A DNA stretch of 15,557 nucleotides from Gemmatimonadota bacterium. Its GTDB lineage: Bacteria > Latescibacterota > UBA2968 > UBA8231. Made by a program: the position numbers and the translations under genes. The notes under the pieces are model-generated. The model did no database searches. It saw only the letters and a program-made list of their open reading frames with translations, and had not been told where the DNA came from. Positions 6,701-14,217 of this stretch are shown here, piece after piece. The first letter of the stretch is position 1, and the number at the start of each line of letters is the position of its first letter. Where the stretch lies: the NCBI GenBank assembly GCA_028875335.1, contig JAPPEF010000298.1:1-15557 (forward strand), read 5' to 3'.

Positions 6701-9700
6701 TCCATCGACATCACCACAGAAGTCGTGACATCCTGACGCACCAGTTGGTCGAATGCCCGGAGACCCTGCTGCGGGGTAAACCAGCGGCCCCCGAGTGCCG
6801 ATCGTTGTCGGTCAATCCGCTCCCGTTGTTCCGCGGCTTCGCCGATCTCTGACCACGCTCCCCAAGCAATGGCCTGTCCGGGGAGCCCCTGTGCACGGCG
6901 GTGAGCCGCGAGCTGATCCAGAAACGCATTGGCCGCGGCGTGATTCGCCTGACCTGGATTGCCCATGACGCCAACTCGGCTCGAAAAGAGGACGAACATA
7001 TCCAGATCGCGGTCCGCTGTCGCTCGGTGCAGATGCCATGCGCCCAGTACTTTCGGCCAGAGCACCGTTTCGAATCGCTCCCAACTCTGGTTGGTCAGTG
7101 CGCCATCCGACAGCACGCCCACGCTGTGGATCACCCCCCCGAGCGGCGGTAGCGTCGCATCTATCCGCGCCAGCATCTGATCTATGGCCGCGGTGTCCGT
7201 CACATCCGCGAGTTCCACCTGTACCGTCGCGCCGCGCTCCCGCAGCTTGCTAATCGCCTCCTCAGCCTCGGCATCCGGTGCCCGGCGTCCGTTTAGCGCG
7301 ATCGCCCCTGCTTCGCGGTCCGCAAGCCAGTCAGCTAAAGCGCATCCGATCCCGCCCAGACCACCAGTCACCAAATAAGTTCGGTCAGACCGCAACCGTC
7401 CCTGCATGAGCGGCGGCGGCGTCACGACGATCTTCCCCAGATGTCGGGCCGATCGCATGAAGCTCAACGCGGCTCCAGCTTCGGCGAGCGGCCACCTGCT
7501 GTGGACGATCGGTTTCAGGTCTCCCGCCGTAAGGCCGTCCATCACGTCTCGCAGAACTTTTCCTACCCACGCCGGCTCAGTTTTTTTTAGGACATCCAAT
7601 TCCAAGATGTCGTAGGACACATCTGGACGCACAGCCGCCATCTCTTCCTCGCTCAAGATGTCCCGCCTAGCGAGTTCCACGAACCGGCCGCCGTGCCTGA
7701 GGCAGGACAGACTCGTCTCAATAAAACCCTCTCCCGTCAGGCTATTCAGCACCACATCCACACCCGCGCCATCCGTGGCTTCGAGAATCTCTTTGCCGAA
7801 CGCTGTCTGCCGACTGTCGAATATGTGCTCCACGCCCAGTGACCGGAGATACGCTTGCTTCGGCGCGCTCGCAGTGGCAAAGACCTCCGCTCCCGCGGCT
7901 TGTACCAACTGAATGGCCGCCAGCCCTACGCCGCCCGCGCCCGCGTGAATCAGCACCCGCTCGCCAGCCTCCAGCCCCGAAAGCTCGAAAGACAGCGCCG
8001 CAGACACGAACGCACTCGGTACCGTAGCAAGTCCAGTGACCGAGAATCCCGCTGGCGCGGGTGCCACCAACTCCTCCCGCGTGATCATTTGCGGCCCGAA
8101 CGCACCGAACCCCAAGCCGACTACAGGGTCGCCGACCGCCACGGTTGACACGTCGGAGCCCACCTCGAGGATGTGACCACACATCTCTCTGCCCAGCAGC
8201 CCCTCTTCAATGAAGCCGAGCGACCGAAACACATCCCAGAAGTTGAGCCCGGCCGCTTCGACCCCGACGCGAACTTCCCTCGGCTCGAGAGGACGCGCTG
8301 GCAGCGGGTGGACATACGGCCTGTCGAACACGCCGGTTTGGTCTGGAGCCAGCACCCACTCCCGCTCCTCCGGAAGAGACAGCCGCTCCGCTTCGGCACC
8401 CGCCCGAACCAAGCGTGCCACTTGACGGCGTCCCGCCCGATACGCGATGTGATTTTCGGAATCAGGATATAAAAGTTCTTTGACGAGGTCGGGTTCCGGT
8501 GCCATCTCGCCGGGGTCCAGATCAATCATCCTCGGCTGCAGATGTGCCGCTTCACGGGCTATGGCCTTGCCAAAACCCCAGAGTGTTGCGCCGACGAGTT
8601 CTCCGCCGCGCTCCCGCTCCAGCACCTGCGCACCCTGCGTGATCATCCAGACGCCGTTGGTGGGGATCACATCGGCGTCGCCGACGCCCTGCACGAGTGC
8701 GAGCGCGCTCGCGCCCGCTCGTCGCACATCCTCCGCCATTTCCTCGGTCGTGGCCTGTGCCCCGTGACCGTCCAATCCCGCGAGATGGACAACGCCGCTG
8801 AGCGGTACGTCGTCAGGCAGAGTGGACGCGATCGCTCGCCACGCCTCGCGTTGCTCCATATCTACGGTTGTTCTGATAACTCTGGAGCTGTCCTCCACCT
8901 GTTTTCCGTTTTGCGGACCATCACTGCTCGCCAGCACTACCGTCTGGTTTCGCGCCGCCAAATCGGTTGCCAACTTCGCTGCCAGCCCTCCCTGGTCCGC
9001 TGCCAGAACCCACGCGCCTGCGGGCTCCATCACTGCCGCCGGACCCTGGGCCACGATGACACCCTTGTCCAGCGTCCGGGACGCGTCGGACTCGTCCGGT
9101 CCCAAAACTTCCACCGCCTCGAAACCCACGTTGCCGAGGGCCTGGCGCCACACCGCGGGACTCGCCAGAGCGTGGTGCGGACGGTAGTCATCGGCAAACC
9201 GCCACCAACCGTCCAACTGGCCGAAGGTCAGGTCCATCCAGCCCAGACCGCTGAGGTTCTCAAGCGCGATCAACTGTCCAGACGGAGCAAGCAGGTCCCG
9301 GCAGTGCCCCAGCGTCTCCTCCAAGTACCGCGTCGCGTGTAGCACGTTGGACGCAATCAGCAGATCGTAACCATGGGAGTCAAAGCCTTGGTCAATTGGA
9401 TCCTTCTCAATATCCAGCGGACGATACTCAATGCACCCGCCGCCATCGCCGAACCTCGCCTCCGCCTCGGCAAAGAAGCCCGCGGAGATATCCGTGTACA
9501 CGTAGTCAAACTGCCCGTCGGGAAGCTCCGGCAGCACGGACGCGGTCGCTGAACCCGTACCAGCTCCAACCTCGATCACTCTGAGACGCCGTCCTTCGGG
9601 CAATGCGGCCACCAGCGCCCGGACCGCCTCCGCCAGCATCCGGTTCGCCGCGCGCGCCACGGGTGCCTTCAGATACAAATCAGCCGCCGTTGGTTCTCCG

Positions 9701-12700
9701 CTGCTGAACAGCAGTGTCAGCGGATCCTCGTGACCGCGCAGCACCTCGGCCAGAGCGCGGCCAGAGCGCCGAAACAGCCCGATCTCGGTCAGGCCGTCGG
9801 GGTGCCGATCGGCCATCTGAGCGGCGAACTCCTCGAGATCGCCCGGCATTTCTTCCGGCAACGGATCCTCGGGCCCCACGACCACGACGAACCCATCCTC
9901 CACCTCTTTCACCACCCCCGACTTGGCAAGCATCTCAAAGAGCCGCCGGAAGAGGCGCTTGTGCTCCGGGAGGACGTTTAGCTGGCTCTGCAACACCTCC
10001 GGGTCCACGGTTTCGCCCGCCCGGCGCTGCCAACCCAACTCTTCCAACGTCGCAAGCGCGCGGGACCGCGACCATCGCTCGAGGTCCGCCAGCAGGGCGT
10101 CCCGGCCTTCGGGATCGACGCCCGCGTCCGTCAGGTAACCAGCGAACAACTGCGAACCGGCTGCGACAGCCGTCGGGCTCGGGAAGAAGTCTGCGGGTGC
10201 GATTCCGGCAGGAAGGTCGCGCTCGCGCCACACCACCTCGTACAGCAGATCCTTCACTTGTTCGACCGCCGACAGCAGCGCCTCCCGCGTCGCCCTTTTC
10301 ACCGCGTATCCACTCAGGCGGCCGAGCGGCACCCCATTCAGATCGTAGATGCGCAGCTCGCCGCTCAGCACCTCGGCAGGCTCGCCCGCGCTAGTCTCCG
10401 CGTCGATTGACGCGTCACTCAGGCGCACGTGGCAGACGACTTGGTCGGGCAACGGTCCCGCCAGCCACAGCCGCTCCCAGCCAAACGGCAGATACGTGGC
10501 CCCGCCCTCAGTTCCCGCCAGATTGCGCGCCGCGCCCACAACCTGGAAGCAACCGTCCAACACGAGCGGATGGACATCCAGCCCGTGCTTAGTCAGAGTT
10601 TCCGGCAGAGACACCTCGCCCAACGCCTCGCCCGGGCGGGACCAGACCCTGCCAAGCGTGCGAAAGGACGGCCCCAGATCAACCCCAGTACTCGCCCTGT
10701 GGCGGTAATAGCCCGCCACGTCCATCGGCGAGAGGCCGGCCTTGAGACTTTCCAGATCGATCCGCCCACCCGCTTCCGGGTCGGACGCCCCCGGTGCCAG
10801 ACGACCTTCCACATGGACCGTCCAGTCCCCTTCACTCCCCTTGCTAAATATCTGGACACCGCGCGGCGACGTCGGCTCGGCAGCATCGAGCACGAGCTGG
10901 ATCTTCCGGCCTTCGTCACCTGTCTCGTCTTCCTCGAAGACCAGCGGGTTGTGCAACTGCATCTCCTCCACAACCACCGGCCCACTCTCTTCAAGGAGCG
11001 ACGCTGCACACGCCATGGCCCCGTAGAGCGCGCCAGGCGCCACGACCCGACCGAACACCCGGTGGTCGTTCATCCACGCTGGATCAGCGGGAAACACTTC
11101 CGTCTCGAAGGTGATCTCGCCGCGGGCGGATTCGTGCCGGGCACCCAGCAACGGGTGACCAGCGCTTCCACTCCGCCGTCTCGGCAACTCGATCCAGTGT
11201 CGCTCGCGCTGGAACGGATAGCTAGGCAAAGAGATCCGTCGCCGCGTCTCTCCTGAGAAGAGCCCCGCGAAACGAATCGAGAGTCCCGCCTGGTACGCCT
11301 CCGCGACCGCCTCCACGAAACCGTCGGCGCTTCGGGTCTCCGCTGGGTCGTCCGACGGTGGGTAGAGGCTCGACAGCACCACCGGCGCCGGTGTCTGCGG
11401 CGACTCCGGCCAAGACGAGGCCGCCATCGGAGCCAGCACCGATCGCGGGCCGATCTCCAGCACCACATCCACCCCGAGATCCGCCATCGTCTCCACCCCC
11501 TGGGCGAAGGCCACCGGCTCCCGGGCATGACGCCTCCAGTAGGCTCCGTCCTGCACTTGACCCGGTTCCACGGCCTGCCCCGTCAGATTGCTAATCACGG
11601 TAAGAGAGGGCGACTGGATCTCCACGCCGCTGAAGGACGCTTCCAGTTCGTCGAGGATAGGCTCAACTAGGGCACTGTGGAACGCCCGGGTCGTGTTCAG
11701 CCGCCTGACCCGCACTTCCTCCAGCTCGAATCGCTGCGAGATCGCTTCAATTCCCGCAATCGGGCCGCTGACCACCTGGTGGGTACCGTTGTATCCCGAA
11801 ATGCTTAGCCCAAGGTCGGATGAGGCCGCGTTCACCTCCTCCACCGCCGACGCCACGCGCTCGGCCGGTGCAAAGATCGCGGCCATGCCGCCCTCTTCCA
11901 TCTGCGACATCAGCGCGCCCCGTTTAGCGGCAAACCGCATCCCGTCTTCGAGACTGAACACGCCTGCCGCCTGCGCCGCTGCGAGTTCCCCGATGCTGTG
12001 TCCGACGACCACTTCTGGACGGACGCCGACGCTCGACCAGAGCGCCGTCAACGCGCACTGCAGCGCGTATAGGGCGGGCTGCTCCCACGCCGTGTCACCG
12101 AGTTCCCCTTTCCCTCCGGCCCTTCCGAACATCACGTCCAGCAGGGATTCCCCTCTCTCCTGCAAAAGGACCGCCTCACACCGGTCCAGAACCGCCCGTG
12201 CCACCGGTTCACTCTCGTAGAGTGTCTGTCCCATGCCGACCCATTGGCTCCCCTGCCCGGTGTAGGCGAACGCCACCCGGGTCGGTGTCCGCGACGACGC
12301 GCCCCTATCTGCTTCAGCCAGTCCACGGAGCCGCTCTCGCAGCGATTTTGCGTCGTGGAAGACGACACCCGCGCGGTGATCGAAGTGGCTCCGGCCCACG
12401 CCCGCCGTCCATGCCATGTCCGCTAGGAGCGGCGGCAGCGCACCATTCTCAGATGAGAGCTGGTCCGCGCGTTCATCGAGCCACAACAGATACCGCTCCG
12501 CCAGATCGCCGAGCGCGCCCTCCGACTTGCCCGACAGCGGAAGGAGACGGGTCTGGCGCGGCTGTACCTCCTGCTCCGGCAGCGGCAGATCCCCCACGGT
12601 CGCCGGCAGCGAAACCGTCACCGACTTCCCGGAGCCGACAGCCCACGGTTCGCCAGCGGCCGCACCGTCCGGGCCACGGTATTCTTCCATCACAATGTGA

Positions 12701-14025
12701 GCGTTCGTCCCAGATATCCCGAAGGAGTTCACTCCTGCAAGTCGCGGCCGCTCCGGACGGTGCGGCAAGTCCATCATCGACGAAGTCACCTGCAGAGGCA
12801 GACGGTCCCAGTCGAGACTCGGGTTGGGATTGTGGAAGTGGAGGTGCTTGGGAATTACACCCCGGTTTAGTACCAAGGCCGCCTTGATCACTCCGGCCAC
12901 GCCCGCGGCCGACTCCAAGTGGCCGATATTGGTCTTCACGGAACCAATAAGAAGCGGGTGGTCGGCGGTTCGTCCCTTCCCGTAAACTGCGGCTACGGCA
13001 TCGATCTCGATCGGATCCCCCACCGAGGTCCCGGTCCCGTGGGCCTCCAAGTAATCCATCTCCAACGGGGAGACTCCCGCGTCGGACAGCGCTGTTTCCA
13101 TCACTTCTTCCAGCGCCGGAGTATTCGGCACCGTCAGCCCGACACTGGCCCCTCCGTGATTCACGGCGGCCCCGCGTATCACCGCCCAAATCCTATCGCC
13201 ATCTGCCTCCGCCTCGCTCAGCCGCTTGAGGACGACGACCCCGCAGCCCTCACCCCGCACGTACCCGTTCGCCGATGCGTCGAACGCCTTGCACTGCCCA
13301 TCGGGAGACAGCATCATCGAATCGGCTCGCAGTTCGTAGATGCGGCCATTGAGGATCGCCTGCACGCCGCCGGCGATGGCCAGATCCGCCTTGCCCTGCT
13401 GCAGGTCTGCCACCGCGTCGTGGACCGATACCATGGATGACGCGCACGCGGCGTCGACTGCCTTCGCCGGCCCCCTGAGACCCAGCACAAAGGAAACTCG
13501 TCCGCTGGCCCCGTTTAGATTGGTGCCGCTGAGGGCGTAAAGGCAGCCAGCAGCCTCGGCGGGTTTGCTCGAGTCCACGACCAGCATTCGGTATTCGTCG
13601 TTGCTGATCCCGGTGTACACGCCGGTGCGGCTCTCTCTCAATCCCTCCGGATCGATTCCCGCGTCCTCAAGAGCCTCCCAGCTCGTCTCCAGCATCATGC
13701 GCTGCTGCGGGTCCAGCAGTTCCGCCTCCACCGGCGAAATTCGGAAGAAGGTGTCGTCGAACAGGTCGATGTCATCGACAAAGGCACCGTAACGGCAACT
13801 CTCGTTCTGAACTGTGTCGTCGGGGAAGAGCTGGCCCCAGCGCCCTACTCCGGAACCCGGAACCCCTTCGCTGACAGCGTTCTGACCGGCTGCGAGCAGA
13901 CGCCAGAAGGCAGAGATATTCGACGCGCCGGGGAACCGGCACGCCATACCCACGATCGCTATCGGCTGTGCGGATTGGGAAGGCTGTTCATCGGAAGAAT
14001 CGAATGGTTTCATCGCGTTTGTCAT
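3787..14025 (-). CDS. type I PKS: KS-AT-DH-cMT-psiKR-ER-KR-ACP-KS-(inactive AT)
   Basis: This 3412-residue synthase would build a reduced, alpha-methylated acyl chain from malonyl-CoA. KS1 (21-448): Cys194 in DAACASS, His329, His369. AT1 (583-888): Ser677 in GHSIGE, Arg702, and His783 in RAFHS, a malonyl-type motif. DH (955-1245): H988xxxGxxxxP and Asp1157. C-methyltransferase (1290-1660): SAM motif VIEVGAGTG (1483-1491), probable dyad His1563/Glu1589. PsiKR (1668-1880). ER (1890-2202): AGAGGVG at 2028-2034. KR (2214-2450): TGGLGGIG, Lys2325, Ser2349, Asn2366, but His2362 where Tyr is usual. ACP (2488-2566): Ser2524 in MDSL. KS2 (2592-3010): Cys2757 in ELNCASS, His2892, His2932. AT2 (3138-3350) lacks Ser, His and about 92 residues. 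The chain ends eight residues after the post-AT linker RHWIE, with no further ACP or thioesterase. ATG 14025 follows AGAAAGGG. It leads the ACP-PPTase-hydrolase operon. Confidence 0.95.
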   Translation of the reverse strand: MTNAMKPFDSSDEQPSQSAQPIAIVGMACRFPGASNISAFWRLLAAGQNAVSEGVPGSGVGRWGQLFPDDTVQNESCRYGAFVDDIDLFDDTFFRISPVEAELLDPQQRMMLETSWEALEDAGIDPEGLRESRTGVYTGISNDEYRMLVVDSSKPAEAAGCLYALSGTNLNGASGRVSFVLGLRGPAKAVDAACASSMVSVHDAVADLQQGKADLAIAGGVQAILNGRIYELRADSMMLSPDGQCKAFDASANGYVRGEGCGVVVLKRLSEAEADGDRIWAVIRGAAVNHGGASVGLTVPNTPALEEVMETALSDAGVSPLEMDYLEAHGTGTSVGDPIEIDAVAAVYGKGRTADHPLLIGSVKTNIGHLESAAGVAGVIKAALVLNRGVIPKHLHFHNPNPSLDWDRLPLQVTSSMMDLPHRPERPRLAGVNSFGISGTNAHIVMEEYRGPDGAAAGEPWAVGSGKSVTVSLPATVGDLPLPEQEVQPRQTRLLPLSGKSEGALGDLAERYLLWLDERADQLSSENGALPPLLADMAWTAGVGRSHFDHRAGVVFHDAKSLRERLRGLAEADRGASSRTPTRVAFAYTGQGSQWVGMGQTLYESEPVARAVLDRCEAVLLQERGESLLDVMFGRAGGKGELGDTAWEQPALYALQCALTALWSSVGVRPEVVVGHSIGELAAAQAAGVFSLEDGMRFAAKRGALMSQMEEGGMAAIFAPAERVASAVEEVNAASSDLGLSISGYNGTHQVVSGPIAGIEAISQRFELEEVRVRRLNTTRAFHSALVEPILDELEASFSGVEIQSPSLTVISNLTGQAVEPGQVQDGAYWRRHAREPVAFAQGVETMADLGVDVVLEIGPRSVLAPMAASSWPESPQTPAPVVLSSLYPPSDDPAETRSADGFVEAVAEAYQAGLSIRFAGLFSGETRRRISLPSYPFQRERHWIELPRRRSGSAGHPLLGARHESARGEITFETEVFPADPAWMNDHRVFGRVVAPGALYGAMACAASLLEESGPVVVEEMQLHNPLVFEEDETGDEGRKIQLVLDAAEPTSPRGVQIFSKGSEGDWTVHVEGRLAPGASDPEAGGRIDLESLKAGLSPMDVAGYYRHRASTGVDLGPSFRTLGRVWSRPGEALGEVSLPETLTKHGLDVHPLVLDGCFQVVGAARNLAGTEGGATYLPFGWERLWLAGPLPDQVVCHVRLSDASIDAETSAGEPAEVLSGELRIYDLNGVPLGRLSGYAVKRATREALLSAVEQVKDLLYEVVWRERDLPAGIAPADFFPSPTAVAAGSQLFAGYLTDAGVDPEGRDALLADLERWSRSRALATLEELGWQRRAGETVDPEVLQSQLNVLPEHKRLFRRLFEMLAKSGVVKEVEDGFVVVVGPEDPLPEEMPGDLEEFAAQMADRHPDGLTEIGLFRRSGRALAEVLRGHEDPLTLLFSSGEPTAADLYLKAPVARAANRMLAEAVRALVAALPEGRRLRVIEVGAGTGSATASVLPELPDGQFDYVYTDISAGFFAEAEARFGDGGGCIEYRPLDIEKDPIDQGFDSHGYDLLIASNVLHATRYLEETLGHCRDLLAPSGQLIALENLSGLGWMDLTFGQLDGWWRFADDYRPHHALASPAVWRQALGNVGFEAVEVLGPDESDASRTLDKGVIVAQGPAAVMEPAGAWVLAADQGGLAAKLATDLAARNQTVVLASSDGPQNGKQVEDSSRVIRTTVDMEQREAWRAIASTLPDDVPLSGVVHLAGLDGHGAQATTEEMAEDVRRAGASALALVQGVGDADVIPTNGVWMITQGAQVLERERGGELVGATLWGFGKAIAREAAHLQPRMIDLDPGEMAPEPDLVKELLYPDSENHIAYRAGRRQVARLVRAGAEAERLSLPEEREWVLAPDQTGVFDRPYVHPLPARPLEPREVRVGVEAAGLNFWDVFRSLGFIEEGLLGREMCGHILEVGSDVSTVAVGDPVVGLGFGAFGPQMITREELVAPAPAGFSVTGLATVPSAFVSAALSFELSGLEAGERVLIHAGAGGVGLAAIQLVQAAGAEVFATASAPKQAYLRSLGVEHIFDSRQTAFGKEILEATDGAGVDVVLNSLTGEGFIETSLSCLRHGGRFVELARRDILSEEEMAAVRPDVSYDILELDVLKKTEPAWVGKVLRDVMDGLTAGDLKPIVHSRWPLAEAGAALSFMRSARHLGKIVVTPPPLMQGRLRSDRTYLVTGGLGGIGCALADWLADREAGAIALNGRRAPDAEAEEAISKLRERGATVQVELADVTDTAAIDQMLARIDATLPPLGGVIHSVGVLSDGALTNQSWERFETVLWPKVLGAWHLHRATADRDLDMFVLFSSRVGVMGNPGQANHAAANAFLDQLAAHRRAQGLPGQAIAWGAWSEIGEAAEQRERIDRQRSALGGRWFTPQQGLRAFDQLVRQDVTTSVVMSMDWSVFEEAVEDHPPFLEDLLSTESDDEADSPASAENLLSQLRDTPASREELLVSFLQQEVQAVLRLSTAPEPTVGFFDLGMDSLMAVELRNRLNRAFVEEYVVPNTVVFDYPDIATLARHLVGELGEVGSAPAAQVQSEPERQPMVQREEDGIAIVGMACRFPGAADISAFWHQLEAGTDVVTDGRGDSGSWADLAEDLPTEYAAYRQGGFVEGIEQFDSRFFRIAPIEARLMDPRQRMLLETSWQALEDAGMDPDQLRGSRTGLYAGIATSEYRDLMTGGDYGVSYLGTAASMTVGRISFALGLEGPTIPVELNCASSLVAVHQAVMGLREGEVDMALVGGAHAVLSPDLTREMAELGMLSASGRCRAFDAAADGFVRGEGCGMVVLKRLSEAEADGDRIWGVIRGSAVNQNGASAGPTVPNGPAQERVIETALVRGGVAPAEVDYLEAHGSGSGFGDPIEVQAAAAVYGKGREADRPLLIGSVKTNIGHLEPAAGVASLIKTVLAMKRGVIPKNLHFEDPNPHLDWDQLPVRVVSAMTDWPSHPERPPRAGVSAFGISGTNSHVVVEGYPADSDGGMQLPAGSAQPVAVSLPESLADLPLAEEEIRTRGTRLLPLSGKADGALRELAACYLSWLDACDGEGDAETMLADMAWTAGVGRSHFDYRAGVVFRDAASLRDGLKTIAQADEGPEPVAATKVAFAFTGEGSEWVGMGQALYESEPVVRAVLDRCDAVLREERSASLLDVMFGQTGAEGALDDPAWTQPAIYALECALVALWASVGIRPSAVVGQGLGELAAAQAAGVFGLEEGLRFAAQSLDGLEGVQIAPPSLAFVSSVTGRVMESGDALDEAYWQRQASESVAFDRCVETLAELDVQVVVEIGPDAVLGPMVASAWPESADGAGMPVVLSSLGTSQENDGFTEAVAGAYEAGLAVSFAGLFAGETRSRISLPSYPFQRRRHWIEARPASRVD
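3814..6252 (-). repeat. internal duplication, copy B (KS2-AT2)
   Basis: Residues 2592-3404 of the PKS repeat residues 21-944 in order and with long identical stretches, for example RLSEAEADGDRIW, LADMAWTAGVGRSHFD and SLPSYPFQR. At DNA level a 27-nt exact match occurs at 5224-5250 and 12913-12939. Copy B is shorter mainly because of the gap inside AT2. The pattern fits an ancestral tandem duplication of the KS-AT didomain followed by decay of the second AT. Confidence 0.75.
3976..4614 (-). other. degenerate, catalytically dead acyltransferase domain (AT2)
   Basis: Aligned to AT1 of the same protein, the nucleophile motif GHSIGE (675-680) has become GQGLGE (3231-3236), so the catalytic Ser is Gly and its neighbouring His is Gln. 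Then FAA at 698-700 and PSL at 806-808 of AT1 correspond to 3254-3256 and 3270-3272 here, so 92 residues are missing in frame. The lost part holds the carboxylate-binding Arg702 and catalytic His783 equivalents. The large-subdomain core and the post-AT linker remain, so it may serve as scaffold for the KS. Confidence 0.9.
11194..13965 (-). repeat. internal duplication, copy A (KS1-AT1)
   Basis: Residues 21-944 of the PKS form the intact KS-AT didomain that is repeated as copy B at 3814-6252. Copy A keeps all catalytic residues of both domains and runs on into the DH domain, whereas copy B stops at the equivalent of the AT-DH boundary. Confidence 0.75.
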
Positions 14026-14029
14026 TATA

Positions 14030-14037
14030 CCCTTTCT
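14030..14037 (-). promoter_or_regulatory. ribosome binding site of the PKS gene
   Basis: On the minus strand AGAAAGGG ends 4 nt before the ATG at 14025. The spacing is short but the motif is good. The other nearby ATG, codon 5, would be 16 nt away, so the first ATG is preferred. Confidence 0.6.
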
Positions 14038-14108
14038 AATGGAAAGTCATACGAAGTCTCTTGCATACAGTTAGCTCAGGAACGATACCGCACCTTTTCG
14101 TATTTAAT

Positions 14109-14138
14109 GTAATAGGTATGTTGAAGCCAGTCATCCAA
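14109..14138 (-). promoter_or_regulatory. candidate sigma70-like promoter of the PKS operon
   Basis: On the minus strand TTGGAT (14138-14133) and TATTAC (14114-14109) are separated by 18 nt, giving a leader of roughly 75 nt before the PKS start. Each box matches consensus at four of six positions. It sits in the AT-rich part of the intergenic region. This is a by-eye call and weak. Confidence 0.25.
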
Positions 14139-14202
14139 AATCTATGGCAGAATTGCAGCCGAGGATAGACCGTGATACCTTACGCCGCTGGCTAACGCAA
14201 TC

Positions 14203-14208
14203 AGGAGA
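14203..14208 (+). promoter_or_regulatory. ribosome binding site of the solute-binding protein gene
   Basis: AGGAGA lies 9 nt before the ATG at 14218, a strong Shine-Dalgarno that fixes this start and with it the lipoprotein signal peptide. Confidence 0.75.
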
Positions 14209-14217
14209 TATACACCA

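Larger units (their letters stand above)
14026..14217. promoter_or_regulatory. divergent intergenic control region between the PKS operon and the binding-protein gene
   Basis: This 192-bp region separates two divergent starts and is distinctly AT-richer than its flanks, especially 14095-14145. It must hold the promoters of both transcripts. No strong operator-like palindrome or riboswitch is apparent by eye. A candidate minus-strand promoter is listed separately; plus-strand candidates, such as TTGAAG at 14121 with TATGGC at 14143, are weak. Confidence 0.55.

Noticed and set aside
4166..13447. Many long open frames opposite or out of frame to the PKS, such as 9714-10394 and 11588-12220 on the plus strand
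   Set aside because: They give Arg/Pro/Ser-rich translations with no domain pattern and lie wholly inside a gene whose catalytic motifs are in the minus frame; high GC makes such shadows common.
14041..14160. Riboswitch or operator in the divergent intergenic region
   Set aside because: No known aptamer pattern or extended palindrome was seen by eye; only weak promoter-like hexamers.
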